From Morinoia aosen (Eukaryota > Arthropoda > Malacostraca > Amphipoda > Talitridae): DNA of 64,000 nt. Below, piece after piece: positions 51,401-63,533 of the stretch (positions are counted from its first letter, which is position 1; the number at the start of each line of letters is the position of its first letter). Under the pieces are notes generated by a model. It was not told where the DNA came from. It saw only the letters and a program-made list of their open reading frames with translations, and made no database searches. A program made the position numbers and the translations under genes. The DNA lies in assembly GCA_030386875.1 (NCBI GenBank), contig CM059578.1, positions 24,227,009 through 24,291,008 of the forward strand. Reading direction: 5' to 3'.

Positions 51401-53686
51401 TTTCCTGCGTTAACTGATACTTGGTCGAAACATTTCCGTTCTACAATAATTCTTAACCTACTATCAAAGCCCAATAATAATGATCCATACAAGCTTTGCA
51501 TTTGATGAAAATTACAAAGGCATTTAGAAGTTACTATGAAAAACTATGACATTTCCTGTAATTACTACGACATTTGTTGCAAGTTACAATGAAAAACTTT
51601 GGTTTTCATAGATTTTTCTAGGAAATTAGTTATGATAGTTCCTATTAGATCTTTGAATTTTTCGAAACATTGACAACAATTCCTTCAGCCGTCAAACCTC
51701 TGTCCCATTCTAATTTTTCGCCGTTTGCATTCACATTTTTCGCCGCCTAAGCAATTTAATTGCTTAAATCAATTAGGTGGCGAAAAAATGCATGCAGGCG
51801 GGGAAAAAGTCAGTTTGTACTCACAGGAAAATATCCACAGGACCTCCAACGAGAGAAGCAGCGCCTGTGCAGTGAAGAAGTACGTCGCCGTCACCGCCGT
51901 GGTGCACAACCGCACACCTAGGCGTGTTGAAAATTTAATATATATTGTCTGATTTCGTGCATAGCCAGCTCGCCTAGGCGAGTAAGTTGAAAATTAAATT
52001 ATCGTATTTCTCAGCACCACTAAACTTTCTGTCTGAGGTAAAAATGTCATGTTATTTAACTACCTTAATGTACACCTGTCTCCTGTTCCATAATACTACC
52101 TTGATGTACAGAACACCTGTCTCCTGTTCCATAATGCTAAGTTGATGTACTGCTTTTACGATGTTTAGGAACAGAATTGGGATTTATTCTATTTACACTA
52201 CCACAATTTAATTCCTTTTTAGTACTGATATTTTCTTGATAGTTTCATAAAAAAAATTCTATATATTAAGACAGAATTTCAATAAAAATATGATGAAGGA
52301 AAACTATTTATTTATTAATAAGTCATCAAGAAAGCCCATATTCGAGGAAGGGCTTGACATTTTGGCCTCAAAAGCAGTACTCATGCATGCCACTAACTTC
52401 ACCGTCTCTTAAAATGCTGAATATCATTTATTCTGAAATTTTCTGAGTTGCAGTACAAAAATATTGAATATCTAAATAATCATGCTACCTATCATTACGT
52501 GTAATTCTAAACTAGCACACCTTGACATTCATTTTTGACATTACATTCACTCAAACCAGAACACAACATATTAACAATGCATAGAATTCATACAACAAGA
52601 TTCAACTCTCGGGGAACAGAACACAATATGTTCGCTCCCATATTGAAAGTTAAGGAGTGAAGTTATAGTGTTTAACAATAATTTTTGTATGAGTACTTAA
52701 GACTTAACGTTACTGACTCAACACCCTCAGCATGAAGGTTCTCATCAAATAACTCGCCCTGTATTATTCCATTTAGTTGGCTCATATTCTCGACCATTGT
52801 CAATGATAATAATTGGTATTCAATAGAACTACATCATATTGAAATGTAAATAGCGATTCAACAGTGACTGAACGATGTTGATCAATAATATCTCTTTCAA
52901 ACAAAGATATGATTTCATTCTTCTGTTTGTTCATTGCTTTGAATACGTTCTTGGTCATCACTAAGTTCGAAGTTGGCAGGGACGATTAGGTACAAGAGGC
53001 GTTCCAAGGTCTTTTCCTAAAAAATATCAACTGTAAGATCTTGATAAAACGAAAAATTATACTATCGATACAAAAATGAATATGCTTTAGGAATCTAAAA
53101 ACGAAGAATACCCTACACTCTGAGATGATTATCTTCAATAAATATTTCACAAAATATGAAATTAAAATAAGTACACAGTGTCAGTTCTATAAAACATTTC
53201 GGAGACCAGCTCCATCTTCAGTTAGTAGCCTAAAAGATTGAAGATGGAAATGTTTTGAAGATTCTCCGAAATGTTTTATAGAACTAACACTGTATTCATA
53301 TTCTAATTTCATGTTTTGTGGAACCTTTATTAAATACGATTCAAATGCTTAGCGCATTCTTCGTTCTTAAATTCCCAATGATCATTCGCTTGAAGAGAAG
53401 TAGTGCTTTCAAAGTAAAAAGAAGTAGTGCTTCCTCAATGAGCTTTCAGGCGATCGTGAAAGTCTTAACCAGTAATTTATTTAGTACCCAAACGATGATA
53501 CTCACGACACGTTTTAGCCCAGGCTGTCGCCACAGGTCGATCACTTTTGAAGATTCCCAATTTATACAAAACTTTCACCGTTTTTCTTGTCGAAATTTTG
53601 CTTTTGATCGGAATACTCGGTGTTGCACCGAGCACAAATGCGGCCAACAAAAGCCCGTAAACAATGCACGTTAAAGAGGCGTTCAT
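42409..53686 (-). CDS. Gustatory-receptor-like 7TM chemoreceptor, gene B (9 exons, looks intact)
   Basis: Nine exons on the minus strand, in transcript order: 53686–53506, 51917–51825, 49548–49474, 47912–47635, 46848–46676, 44868–44649, 43684–43625, 43157–43071, 42486–42409. They join to 414 codons plus TAA. Intron phases match gene A at all eight sites, and exons 1, 2, 6 and 8 have identical lengths, so the two genes are tandem paralogues although their proteins have diverged strongly. All introns begin GT and end AG; the acceptor of exon 4 (TTTTGAG) is weak but gives the matching phase. Recognisable paralogous blocks include LDSWLLF (gene A IDFWLLF), QFRAN..LYM (EFRAE..LYM), CHLQR (CHLKR) and FTVITVMVQLYES (FTVVTVMVQLYES). 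The C-terminal part EEITKFHNAVSDPVVFSAGK followed by T396 to Q403-L is GR-like: a short loop, a phase-0 intron and then a TYhhhhhQF-type segment. Predicted role: ligand-gated receptor channel of chemosensory neurons. Intron 5 carries a Tc1 relic and intron 1 a Penelope-terminus-like hairpin. No poly(A) signal or promoter could be assigned. Confidence 0.82.
45650..46260 (+). mobile_element. Tc1-like transposase relic
   Basis: Decayed coding sequence readable in pieces in several frames: RKPLVTATNWKK near the start, then DWKHVMLSDEFRFNLF (the WsDEs.FNLF block of Tc1 transposases, 45745–45800) and, near 46130–46190, KWLPRSPDLNSTENL.DEL, matching the WP..SPDLNPIENLWDEL block with the third catalytic acidic residue. 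Several stops and shifts interrupt it. It sits in intron 5 of gene B on the strand opposite to the gene. I did not locate its terminal repeats. Confidence 0.82.
50411..50707 (-). other. Unassigned membrane-like ORF (98 codons) in gene B intron 2
   Basis: The frame holds two hydrophobic stretches, YFISFAMFSFSVGLIVF and ILILFLLSVIQCLIYNGISW, split by a short basic loop. This is the general look of two adjacent receptor helices (compare exon 6 of genes A and B). It uses AT-rich codons unlike the GC-richer receptor exons, has no convincing splice sites and is not in the gene A counterpart. It may be a decayed receptor exon or chance. Confidence 0.25.
51736..51787. repeat. Small hairpin beside gene B exon 2
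   Basis: TTTTTCGCCGCCTAA at 51736–51750 is complementary, with a G:T pair, to TTAGGTGGCGAAAAA at 51773–51787, leaving a 22-base loop. It is 38 bp downstream of the exon 2 donor in transcript sense. Confidence 0.7.
52066..52148. repeat. Short tandem duplication in gene B intron 1
   Basis: ACACCTGTCTCCTGTTCCAT followed by AAT.CTA…TTGATGTAC is present twice within 85 bp. Confidence 0.8.
53175..53293. repeat. Short inverted pair (31-bp arms), Penelope-terminus-like
   Basis: Arms 53175–53205 and 53263–53293 are inverted copies with one mismatch (…TTCTATAAAACATTTCGGAG and its complement). Each arm is preceded on its own strand by a GAAGATGG motif, so this looks like two head-to-head copies of a Penelope terminal repeat without any coding region. 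Confidence 0.7.
53197..53221 (-). ncRNA. Hammerhead-ribozyme-like core in a Penelope-terminus fragment
   Basis: The minus strand reads CTGAAGA, a TGGAG/CTCC stem with a CTGGT-like loop, then GAAA: the full conserved hammerhead core pattern. It lies in the left half of the inverted pair 53175–53293, in intron 1 of gene B. Self-cleavage is untested and the flanking helices are unclear. Confidence 0.4.
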
Positions 53687-54741
53687 ATTTACTTTTCGCG
53701 TTGATTTGAAGATTTTTTGAACAAAGATTCGCAGAGGTACGGAGAGTTCAGACTACGCGTGACGGCGTCTTCAGTATTGCTTATTTCTGAGACGAAGAGA
53801 GATCTTCATGACTTTTAATCTGAGGGAAGCGAGGTAATAAATAAGGGACATCATTATGGTCTAAGGAGGCAATCTATTCGTGGAATACGAATGTATAAAA
53901 CGCAATAATAATATGAGAAAATAAATCATGATTAATTTACCTAACTGAAAAATATCAAATCACTAAGTTTTAATGAGACAGTAGAAGAATTAAGATAATT
54001 TGTTTTTCTTCTTGTTTTGAATTAAAATGAAATGCTTTGTGAAAAGATTTTGTTTTCATAGCCAAATAATTGAATTCAGATATCGATTGAATTCAAAAAG
54101 AGAGAAGTAAGTTGAACTAGAAGCTTCTTCGCTTACAAGCCTTATCATCAATTGAATAATAAGGATCCCATAGTAAAGACAAAACTCGTGTTTTTTAACA
54201 ATGCAATGCTCATTTTTGAGTAGATGATGCAATTCTGAGCAATCAAACGTCCACAAAAATATCAGAAAGAAATGCCACGACAACGCGTCCTTGAAAATCC
54301 CTAACTCTGTCGCTCCTTTCGACGACGTGCTTAGTACACCAATTGAAAATCACGTTTGCAGAAAATGGCGAGCTGCATCAATGGGTGTAATAAGCGCTGC
54401 ACCAAACTTGACACAAAGAAAAACACTGATAATAATCCTTCTGTGTAATCTCTAAATGAACTTCAAAAAATTATATTATAGTTGAAATTCCCAGATGTTG
54501 AGGGCACTAAATTGCCCCATCGGGCTCTAAAAAAAACTAAAATTGGAATTTTGGCGTGAAAAAAATCAAACAGGCATTCATTACCAATCGAGGCACCGGG
54601 TTTGGGCATCGTTTCCTAGGGTTTTATTACACCGTTCTTTAGTACTAACTTTCTTGTCTTGGTCCTTTACTGATGAATGAAGCAGAATTATTGTACCCTC
54701 TCATCGTAGTTTACAAGTTTACACAAATTTAGAAGGTCTTA
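53687..54741. other. Presumed upstream region of gene B
   Basis: The sequence before the ATG (53687–53800) is GC-richer than beyond. No TATA box or initiator was convincing on the minus strand. The rest is AT-rich without a gene. Confidence 0.45.
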
Positions 54742-55310
54742 ATTCACCTTATCATAGATTATCATAGATCTTTCACCCTATCATAGATTATCATAGATTT
54801 TCAATAATTACCATGGATTATCATAGATTTTTCACCTTATCATCGATTTTCATAGGTTTTCACCTTATCATAGATTATCATAGATTTTTCACCCTATCAT
54901 AGATTATCATAGATTTTCATTAATTATCATAGATTATCATAGATTATTCACCTTATCATAGATTATCATAGATTTTTCACCTTATCATAGATTTTCATAG
55001 GTTTTCACCTTATCATAGATTATCATAGATTTTTCACCTTATCATAGATTATCATAGATTTTTCACCTTATCATAGATTTTCATAGGTTTTCACCTTATC
55101 ATAGATTTTCATAGGTTTTCACCTTATCATAGATTACCATAGATTTTTCACCTTATCATAGATTACCATAGATTTTTCACCTTATCATAGATATCATATA
55201 TTTTTCACCTTATCATAGATTAACATATATTTTTCACCTTATCATAGATTATCATAGATTTTTCACATTATCATAGATTATCATAGATTTTAAATAATTA
55301 TCATACATTT
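54742..55310. repeat. ~29-bp tandem repeat with inner 10-bp periodicity
   Basis: About 20 copies of TTCACCTTATCATAGATTAT, then CATAGATTT, where ATCATAGATT is itself repeated within the unit. Copies vary in the number of inner 10-mers. Intergenic, upstream of gene B. Confidence 0.94.
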
Positions 55311-56007
55311 TTCCCCAGCGAATTTCCCTCCCACCATAAATCAAGTGATGGATCTTTTCATGCAGTGTTGACCGTACGGACGCTCCTTCCATCAAATAAA
55401 CTTCTGTTACAAATTTTTGGTGAAAATTCTAATAGGGCATGGTGCCTTGCTATTTTCCTAGACCTCTTTGGCTAATTAGTAAGCACTGTGCTCAACACGC
55501 ACGTGCAAAGTCCCCCAAGCAATGGTTCAGTAATTTTGGAGAAAACTGTAGTTTTCGAGTAGTTGGACAAGTAGTTGGAGTAGTAGTAGTTTCGAGTAGT
55601 AGTTGGAGTAGTAGTTGATTCGAGTAGTTGGACTACAAAAAGGTTACCCAAACTCTGTGTGTATACAGCCAATAAAACCTTCACATATTTCTGTTTATGA
55701 GATGATGAGTGTTGCGATACATCCAGATGGAAACACTTTTCGAGTGGAGAGAAAAGTATCATGTGTTTAATCAAGTCCATGAATAAATATGTTGAAAACT
55801 ATTCCCAGCCAACGATTTTAATTTAATAGTTTTAATATTTTTAATATTTTTTAAGTGTATTCTTTACATACATAGAGTGTCGAATTGCATTGTAATGCCA
55901 CCAACCACCGACCCTAATTTCTGCCATACGTTTTATTGAACAGGAACCATTATAAACTCGTACTTCGGAAAACATAATATCAGATTCGAGCCCTTATATT
56001 ATAAGGA

Positions 56008-56075
56008 AAGTTTTCCCGACGCACTGCTGTCTTTGAACGCACAAAGTCTGCGTGGCTTTCACATCGAGGTATAAA
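56008..56075 (+). repeat. Diverged dispersed repeat, copy 1 of 2
   Basis: GTTTTC.CGA.G.ACT…ATCTTTGAACG.ACAA is shared with 57828–57895 in the same orientation. Short and diverged; class unknown. Confidence 0.6.
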
Positions 56076-56235
56076 TTATGCAAAACAAAACATTTATAAA
56101 CGTCTTGTTATATCATCAACCTTGTCATAATTATTTTCACGTGTACTAAAGTTTTCAAAGCCAAAGGTATGGATTTTCGAGACCGTTTCACCATAAATTG
56201 AAATAAGGAAAGAGGTAGAATCTGTGACACCTGAG

Positions 56236-56535
56236 ATTTTTAGTAACAGGAGCTACTTCACCAGTAAACAGCTCTGTATCTTTAGTAACAGGAGCTACTT
56301 CACCAGTAAACAGCTCTGTATCTTTAGTAACAGGAGCTACTTCACCAGTAAACAGCTCTGTATCTTTAGTAACAGGAGCTACTTCACCAGTAAACAGCTC
56401 TGTATCTTTAGTAACAGGAGCTACTTCACCAGTAAACAGCTCTGTATTTTTAGTAACAGGAGCTACTTCACCAGTAAACAGCTCTGTATCTTTAGTCACA
56501 GGAGCTACTTCACCAGTAAACAGCTCTGTATCTTT
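56236..56535. repeat. 42-bp minisatellite, 7 near-identical copies
   Basis: The unit is AGTAACAGGAGCTACTTCAC followed by CAGTAAACAGCTCTGTATCTTT. Copies are almost identical, implying recent expansion. The unit length is a multiple of three and both strands stay open (FSNRSYFTSKQLCI on plus, TKDTELFTGEVAPV on minus), but no domain flanks the array. Confidence 0.95.
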
Positions 56536-57827
56536 CCTGAACCTGGCTCATAATGTGCGCAATCTCGACATCCATCAGAGCCTGCCGGAGACGATCAATG
56601 AAACACTATTAGGGGAGATTGAAGAAAAACAGCACTGTAAGGACATTAAACTCTGTAACAAAGAAATTAATGTCACACAAGGGTCTGGGTTTTATTTCCC
56701 AAGAGCCGCTCTTCGTACAGATCTAGCACAGCTTTGTCCTGAACACGACGTATCAGAGCTAATCTTCTAGCTTTGTTCAATTATGATCCAAGTAAAAAAG
56801 TACAATTGATGAAAAGTTCACCGGTGTCCCACATGCCTCTTTTAATGTTGCCTGAAATAGATCACTGGTTGGTTATTGTCACAGATCTTTCAGTTGGAGA
56901 CCATTGGTTATTGAAATATTGATAAGTTACGAGTAGAACCAGTATATGTAGAAAACCAGTATATGTAGAATTAGTGTTATACCTTAACTCCTTAACTATC
57001 ATTGCGTTGAACGAGAGGTTAATTTGGTTCATTTGTAAGAAATAGAATGGAAAAATGTTTGTACTGCTTGAATAAGTCTCCTTTTATAAGAAATGTCCAA
57101 AACATAAGTGCAGGATGATATTTACTCCGTTCGATAAAATTTATCCTTAAAAAGGTTGCGAAATTATTGAAATGTGATTCATTTACTTTGGTCCAATAAA
57201 TGAATAATTTACCTAGGGGTACACATTTGTCCCAATACGTAGTCAACGCGTTAACTCGTTGAATACATAGTGGTCCATATGTGTGCTCATTTACGTACCT
57301 GTAAATGCTCGGTAAATTGTTCCTTTACCTGCCGGTATGAATGAATAGCGTTTCAATCATATATAATATGATAATAATACAATATATTTTATTTTATTTT
57401 ATAGTATCATAAAATATTTTAGAAGAGATTCCAGACTGCGAGTTAAAATACTCATGCGCAATTATATTTTTCACACTTCTTTAAAATACCAGAAATTCAT
57501 GCAGCAAATCCAGTTTTTCAACTCTGCTACACACACTCTAACCCAACCTACCGTAGTGAACGTGTTAAGTAAAATAAATAAGACTAATAAATAAAAATAA
57601 ACAAATTCGGCCGTTTACAAATGCAATTAAGATATGGTAGGTAAAATAAATACGATCCATTCCACTCGTTCCAAGTACATGGTACAATAAACGATAAATG
57701 AAGATTTACATCAGAAGCACAAGGTTGAGATATCCCTGAACCTTGTCTGGCTGTGGGTTCTCGCTCGTGTGAAAAACATATATTCTAGGCATTGCCAAAC
57801 GATGCTCTACAGTCTTTTTTCAGGAAA

Positions 57828-57895
57828 GTTTTCTCGATGTACTCTTATCTTTGAACGTACAAGGTGTGCGTAGCTGGCACATCAAAGTATGCGCA
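57828..57895 (+). repeat. Diverged dispersed repeat, copy 2 of 2
   Basis: Partner of 56008–56075. Confidence 0.6.
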
Positions 57896-59230
57896 AAAAG
57901 GTAGAAATGGAAGAATGGCTCACTTTACGCAGCTAAATTGGAGCAATTTCTAAATATTGCATAACATGATGTAGAGTCAGTGTTTCACAAATCTAAGTAA
58001 ACCTCCTCATTTTGAATTATTTTCTTCTTAACTAAAATAAGATCTCAATGCGTAATTTTTTCATTCTTTGTCTACAATCGTATTTAACATCACAAAAACA
58101 CATCCCAAAATTCTTATATTGCTTACTAGGATTGAAGTTGATCATTATCTCTAAAAGCAAACGATTTTTTTTTGCATATCAGAGGTTAGAGCTCCGCTTA
58201 GCTTTCATTACAAATTTAACAAAAAATAATAGAGTTTTTCAGCGTCGAGGTACTTATTATACTAATACTTATATTTATGTGCAGAAATACATTTTCGAGC
58301 ATTAACAGCACTAGCCTATATTTCAACATTGAGTGATTGAGTGTCTGTGCCTGAGCTCCACCATGAAACGAGTGGTTCTGATTCTGTGCACTGTGACTCA
58401 TCAGACTCGGTATGCTCCAGCTTCATCAAGAGAATGCTTCGGTCCCCATACCAGTTTACGCACTGCAGTTAAACGTTCTCAGAAAACGTTGATGTCACAG
58501 CGTTGATGTCACAATCAGCTACGGCCACGTCGAATGTAGCAGAGAATTGCAACTAAGATGTGAAATGCTGTATTTAAAAGAGTCCAAAAGCGAGAAAGTT
58601 ACATACTTTGAAGCACGGCTACCTTTGAACGCGATATTTTGTACAGTGATACAGTATCCCTCGTACTGAGCAACATGACGGAGCAAAAATGAACTGCAGC
58701 GTCCATAATGAGGCCCAAACAGATGTGCAGCCTTTGTGAGCAATACTGAAATAAGACTGCGATCATTTTTCTTGTAATTACACACCCGTAACCCTAATGA
58801 AGTTCTGTTCCCTGGGGTTCAATATAACGACTTTCACCGGCAGAGGGTCCTTATAAATTACATTTTGAATTAGCAGCGCCAGGCTAAAAACTATAATTAT
58901 AGTCTGTACTGTATGCAATGTTTGTATCATCTTAGAACCAATGCTTTGTTCAAATAAATTTGTCATCGTTTTTAAATATTTGCGTTCTTTTGTGTTATGG
59001 CATTGCATTACAAGTTAGTCTACAGTTGCACATGTGTAAATTTATCCAGCACACGGTAGTTAAGTCGTTGGTTTTTGGGAAGTTGAGATCGAGTTCACAT
59101 GAGGTGCAACAAGATGTAGCAATGTTGGTAGTTAAAATTTCATGGTGCTGAGCTGAGTGTGTCAACTTTAGTGAATCGAACAAAGCAAGAAAAATCAATT
59201 AATTATCAACACACATTTTAATGACGGTAT

Positions 59231-59402
59231 TTCAATAACCTTTACCTGTAAACTGGACTGTCTTAAAACCGATGCATTATACTTTTAACACATACTCAAT
59301 GGCCCATCATTTATAAGGTGAGCCACTGAAAGGAGAGACTGAGGGGAGAAAAGACGAAAAGCCCAGAAAGATTTTTTTAACTCCTGATAATGAAATCTGT
59401 AC
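59231..59402 (+). repeat. Dispersed repeat, copy 1 of 2
   Basis: About 170 bp beginning TTCAATAACCTTTACCTGTA and containing GGAGAAAAGACGAAAAGCCC. A close copy in the same orientation lies at 61241–61408. No terminal repeats or coding potential recognised; an unclassified short interspersed element or a local duplication. Confidence 0.88.
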
Positions 59403-61240
59403 CGGTGATGCAAGCTAGATGGTAAAAAACAAATTTCGGCACATTTTGGGTATAAATGTAAACTATTTAGATTTAAATGTATAATAATTTGGTGGCTTAG
59501 TTGCAAGTAAAAATTACCTCTGTTAGTACAGCACAGAAGTTTCAGGTAACGATTTAGTTACTTAATGGACTAAAAAACTAGCGATCTTCATGATCATGAA
59601 TACTCAAGATCTTCCGCCCTAATTCTGGCAACAGAAATTTTATATAAATTAGAAAAATGTTTTTCTGACATGTCACTCAGGTTTTACTTCATTGTGAATC
59701 GAAATTCATTTATTTTACACCACTGGAAAAAAGTTCATAACTAAATTTCTGAATGGTTTTTGGGAAAAACACAATCATTTTCTTTAAAAAAACTTTCAGA
59801 GTTTTTTGTGAGCTGATTAAAACTTGCCTATGCGTCGTGAAATAGATGCAAAGTCGTGAAACATCTATTGGAAACTGGAAAAACATGTAACCGACCAGAC
59901 ATGGGCAGAAATCCGGTCATCTGGATACAACATCCTGGCTCCTCCATTCTCTTCCACACATTACCCTTATTTTAAGCTCCGTATCCCTACTGAGTGAACA
60001 TGGAGTGACCTATATTTTTTATTTACCCGACGACACGCTTTCTCTCGATAGTTTCACCATCTTCTAAACAGAGAATTTTTCAATACTTCTCAACTTAAAA
60101 TTAGGTTCGCTTAGCCGGTATAAACTCAGGTTGAAATTTTTTCAACGAATTGTGATACTCGTTCTACATCAATATAAGAAACATACACAATGTATGTTTC
60201 TAATCGGTTTGTTTCTGTCGGTTTCTAATCCTGCATTACTGATAAAAAGAAAAAAGACTTCATTATCAAGAAGCCACTGATTTGGTCACTGACTGCTTTC
60301 ATGATACAAAATATTGAGTCCCAAATCAACAAATTCGTTGAAGAGTAAATTGCGTCCCGATTATGACTAATCGGCGCGAATGTTTTTTGTTTGTTTTATT
60401 GATATCATGAAATGTTATTGTTAGCCTCTGTTTCCGCACCACAGTCCACGTTCCTGTTTTATTCGCGAAAATCTCAATTGTCAGCAGAATGTGGATGAGA
60501 AATTTTATGAAAATGGCGTGAGTTCGAGCATGCTCTCTCTCTCAGGTATGTGCACGTAAGTTACAAGGCACTTGTTAAAACGAAAAGTTAGTTTCATATT
60601 TCATGGCTGTGGATTTAAAAGTTGTCATTAGTGAAAGGAAAGCTTCAATAACATTAATTATTACAGCTGAATCGTGGGGCTCACGCATCATTGTAAATGG
60701 AGACTTTCCTCAAGTGCATGTGAGAATATGAATGGGAATAATTTAAAAACAATCCGGCTTCTATCAGTAATAGAAATAATGATAAAACACATATATTAAC
60801 GAATAATTACATAAGTATAATAAAGTCAATAATAATACCGTGGTAACTAAACAATGCTTTGACACCAATGGATATAAAAATAAATGAAATTCGACCTAGA
60901 ATGTTCCTTAATCTTTTTTTTGTACTTTTTGTTTAGTTTATTTTTTATGCATTTTTGCGGCCAGTATTTATAAGTCTTTCAAAATTGTGTGATAACTGGC
61001 TATGGAAATACACATCCATATTAGTTACCCTATTTTCTGCTCAACAATCGATATGGTCATAATTACACCTACTATGGTAGGGCTTTCAAAGTATAAGCAA
61101 ATTAGTCAACGATGTACAAATCCACGTTTTTCGCTTAACTTTTCGCTCAAGCATTGGTATGGTCATCATTACGCCTATGTACATGGCATGTCATTCACTT
61201 TAGAACTTTATATTAAGGAATTCCCAAAATCCAATAACCT

Positions 61241-61408
61241 TTCAATAACCTTTACCTGTAAACTGGACTGTCTTAAAACCGATGCATTATACTTTTAACA
61301 AATGCACAATGACCCATCCAGGTGAGCCACTGAGAGAAGAGGCTGAGTGGAGAAAAGACGAAAAGCCCAGAATGATTTTTTGAACTCCTGATGATGAAAT
61401 CTGCACTG
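61241..61408 (+). repeat. Dispersed repeat, copy 2 of 2
   Basis: Matches 59231–59402 from its first base. It has a short internal deletion relative to copy 1 near 61311. Confidence 0.88.
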
Positions 61409-62487
61409 CCCTTTAACATATCAAAGTTTTTGGAAACAAGGTGATATCTTCATTCTTGTTTTCAAACGCCTAACTAATTTCGCCTCTGTCATTGAATAGA
61501 AATTACCGAGTGTAAGTAGAGTGCTGATGTTACTCCTACTCCTCTTCCCCTGCTCTGGTGCATGAGCGTGATTGGAAACCAGAGATTGTGCCACTGTGCT
61601 CGCTGCTGTGCAATGTTTACTCTTTGCATGATCAAGAAATCATCGATTCTTGTTCTAGAAATCTATTTCAATTAATATGAGCGACAACGCGTACACCTAC
61701 AAAGTGAAACTTTAGCTTTTTAGAATATAAATGCCCACTGGTCAACCCAATAAGTATTCTTTTGTAGAAAACGGCAATAAAATGGTAAATCGAACGGTAT
61801 ACACGCTCTGTTTACTCTACAAATGTGTTTCATTATCGAAGATGAATTGCTCTTGTGTGCCACAACCATCGATTGCGAGAAGCTCATGAATTGTAGGGAA
61901 TGACTGGCTTTTGGATTTTAGCAGAACCAATGTCAAAGTTGTTGAGCATGACTCACGCCGTTATTTTTGAAGAATTTCACTTCACAAGCTGGTCATACGA
62001 CTTTATGAGAGGTTTTCCTGAACGATGTGTTGGTTTTGAAGACAAGAACTACATTGAAAACAAAATTAATATTGATTGACCAATCAATGGGATCAAAAAT
62101 TTTACCTCAAAAATTTGAATTACTTTCATCTTTAATGAGTTTAAACTTCATATATTCACCGAGGATGTAGGAGCATGAACCGAGCCGGGGTTTATTATTT
62201 CGTCACAGTTGTGGCAAACAAAAATTTAGCACTTTTTAATTTCACCCTAGATTAATGCTACGAAAAGTTTAATTATCTAGTGCAATACGAATGAAGTTTG
62301 AGTTTTCACGAGAGGGGTACGGTCCAGTCTCGCTCAAAAGTGCTGTGCCATAACCAATCTAACAACTTTGGCAGCTGTCTGAAAACTGTAGCTTAGGTAA
62401 ACGGATTTGAATCCCTTAAATGATAACGCGCTCTTATCCATATTCGTTTCCAATACCATTGAGAGGTAACGATATAGTTGAACATCT

Positions 62488-63533
62488 CACCCAAAATGAT
62501 GTTTCATGCATCACAGTCTACTTGCAAAACCCGCTGTACACACTAAGCTGCGCTAACATACCATTCCTACCCAAAATGAAATTTTATGCATCACAGTCTA
62601 CTTGCAAAACCCGCTGTACATACTAAGCTGCGCTAACATACCATTCCCACCCAAAATGATGTTTCATGCATCACAGTCTACTTGCAAAACCCACTGTACA
62701 CACTAAGCTGCGCTAACATACCATTCCCACCCAAAATGATGTTTCATGCATCACAGTCTACTTGAAAAAAACCCGCTGTACACACTAAGCTGCGCTAACA
62801 TACAATTCCAACCCAAAATGATGTTTCATGCATCACAGTCTACTTGCAAAACCCGCTGTACACACTAAGCTGCGCTAACATACCATTCCCACCCAAAATG
62901 ATGTTTCATGCATCACAGTCTACTTGAAAAAACCCGCTGTACACACTTAGCTGCGCTAACATACCATTCCTACCCAAAATGATATTCTATGCATCACAGT
63001 CTACTTGCAAAACCCGCTGTACTCACAAAGCTGCGCTAACATACCATTCCCACCCAAAATGATATTCTATGCATCACAGTCTACTTGCAAAACCCGTTGT
63101 ACACACTAAGCTGCGCTAACATACCATTCCCACCCAAAATGATATTCTATGCATCACAGTCTACTTGCAAAACCCGTTGTACACACTAAGCTGCGCTAAC
63201 ATACCATTCCCACCCAAAATGATATTCTATGCATCACAGTCTACTTGCAAAACCCGTTGTACCCACTAAGCTGCGCTAACATACCATTCCCACCCAAAAT
63301 GATATTCTATGCATCACAGTCTACTTGCAAAACCCGCTGAACACACTAAGCTGCGCTAACATACCATTCCCACCCAAAATGATATTCTATGAATCACAGC
63401 CTACTTGCAAAACCCGTTGTACACACTAAGCTGCGCTAACATACCATTCCCACCCAAAATGATATTCTATGCATCACAGTCTACTTGCAAAACCCGCTGT
63501 ACACACTAAGCTGCGCTAACATACCATTCCCAC
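62488..63533. repeat. 80-bp satellite-like array, ~13 copies
   Basis: The unit contains CCCAAAATGATATTCTATGC, then ATCACAGTCTACTTGCAAAA, then CCCG(C/T)TGTACACACTAAGC and TGCGCTAACATACCATTCC. Proximal copies have TGATGTTTC, distal copies TGATATTCT, so two sub-families lie side by side. Flanks show no gene. Confidence 0.96.

Larger units (their letters stand above)
55311..62487. other. No gene recognised apart from repeats
   Basis: Short frames only, for example 58519–59008 on the minus strand with one hydrophobic stretch (TIIIVFSLALLIQNVIY), without a recognisable family. Repeat pairs are listed separately. Confidence 0.5.

Noticed and set aside
56188-56553. Repeat proteins on both strands of the 42-bp array
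   Set aside because: Being open on both strands follows from the unit length and composition; no non-repeat coding sequence flanks it.
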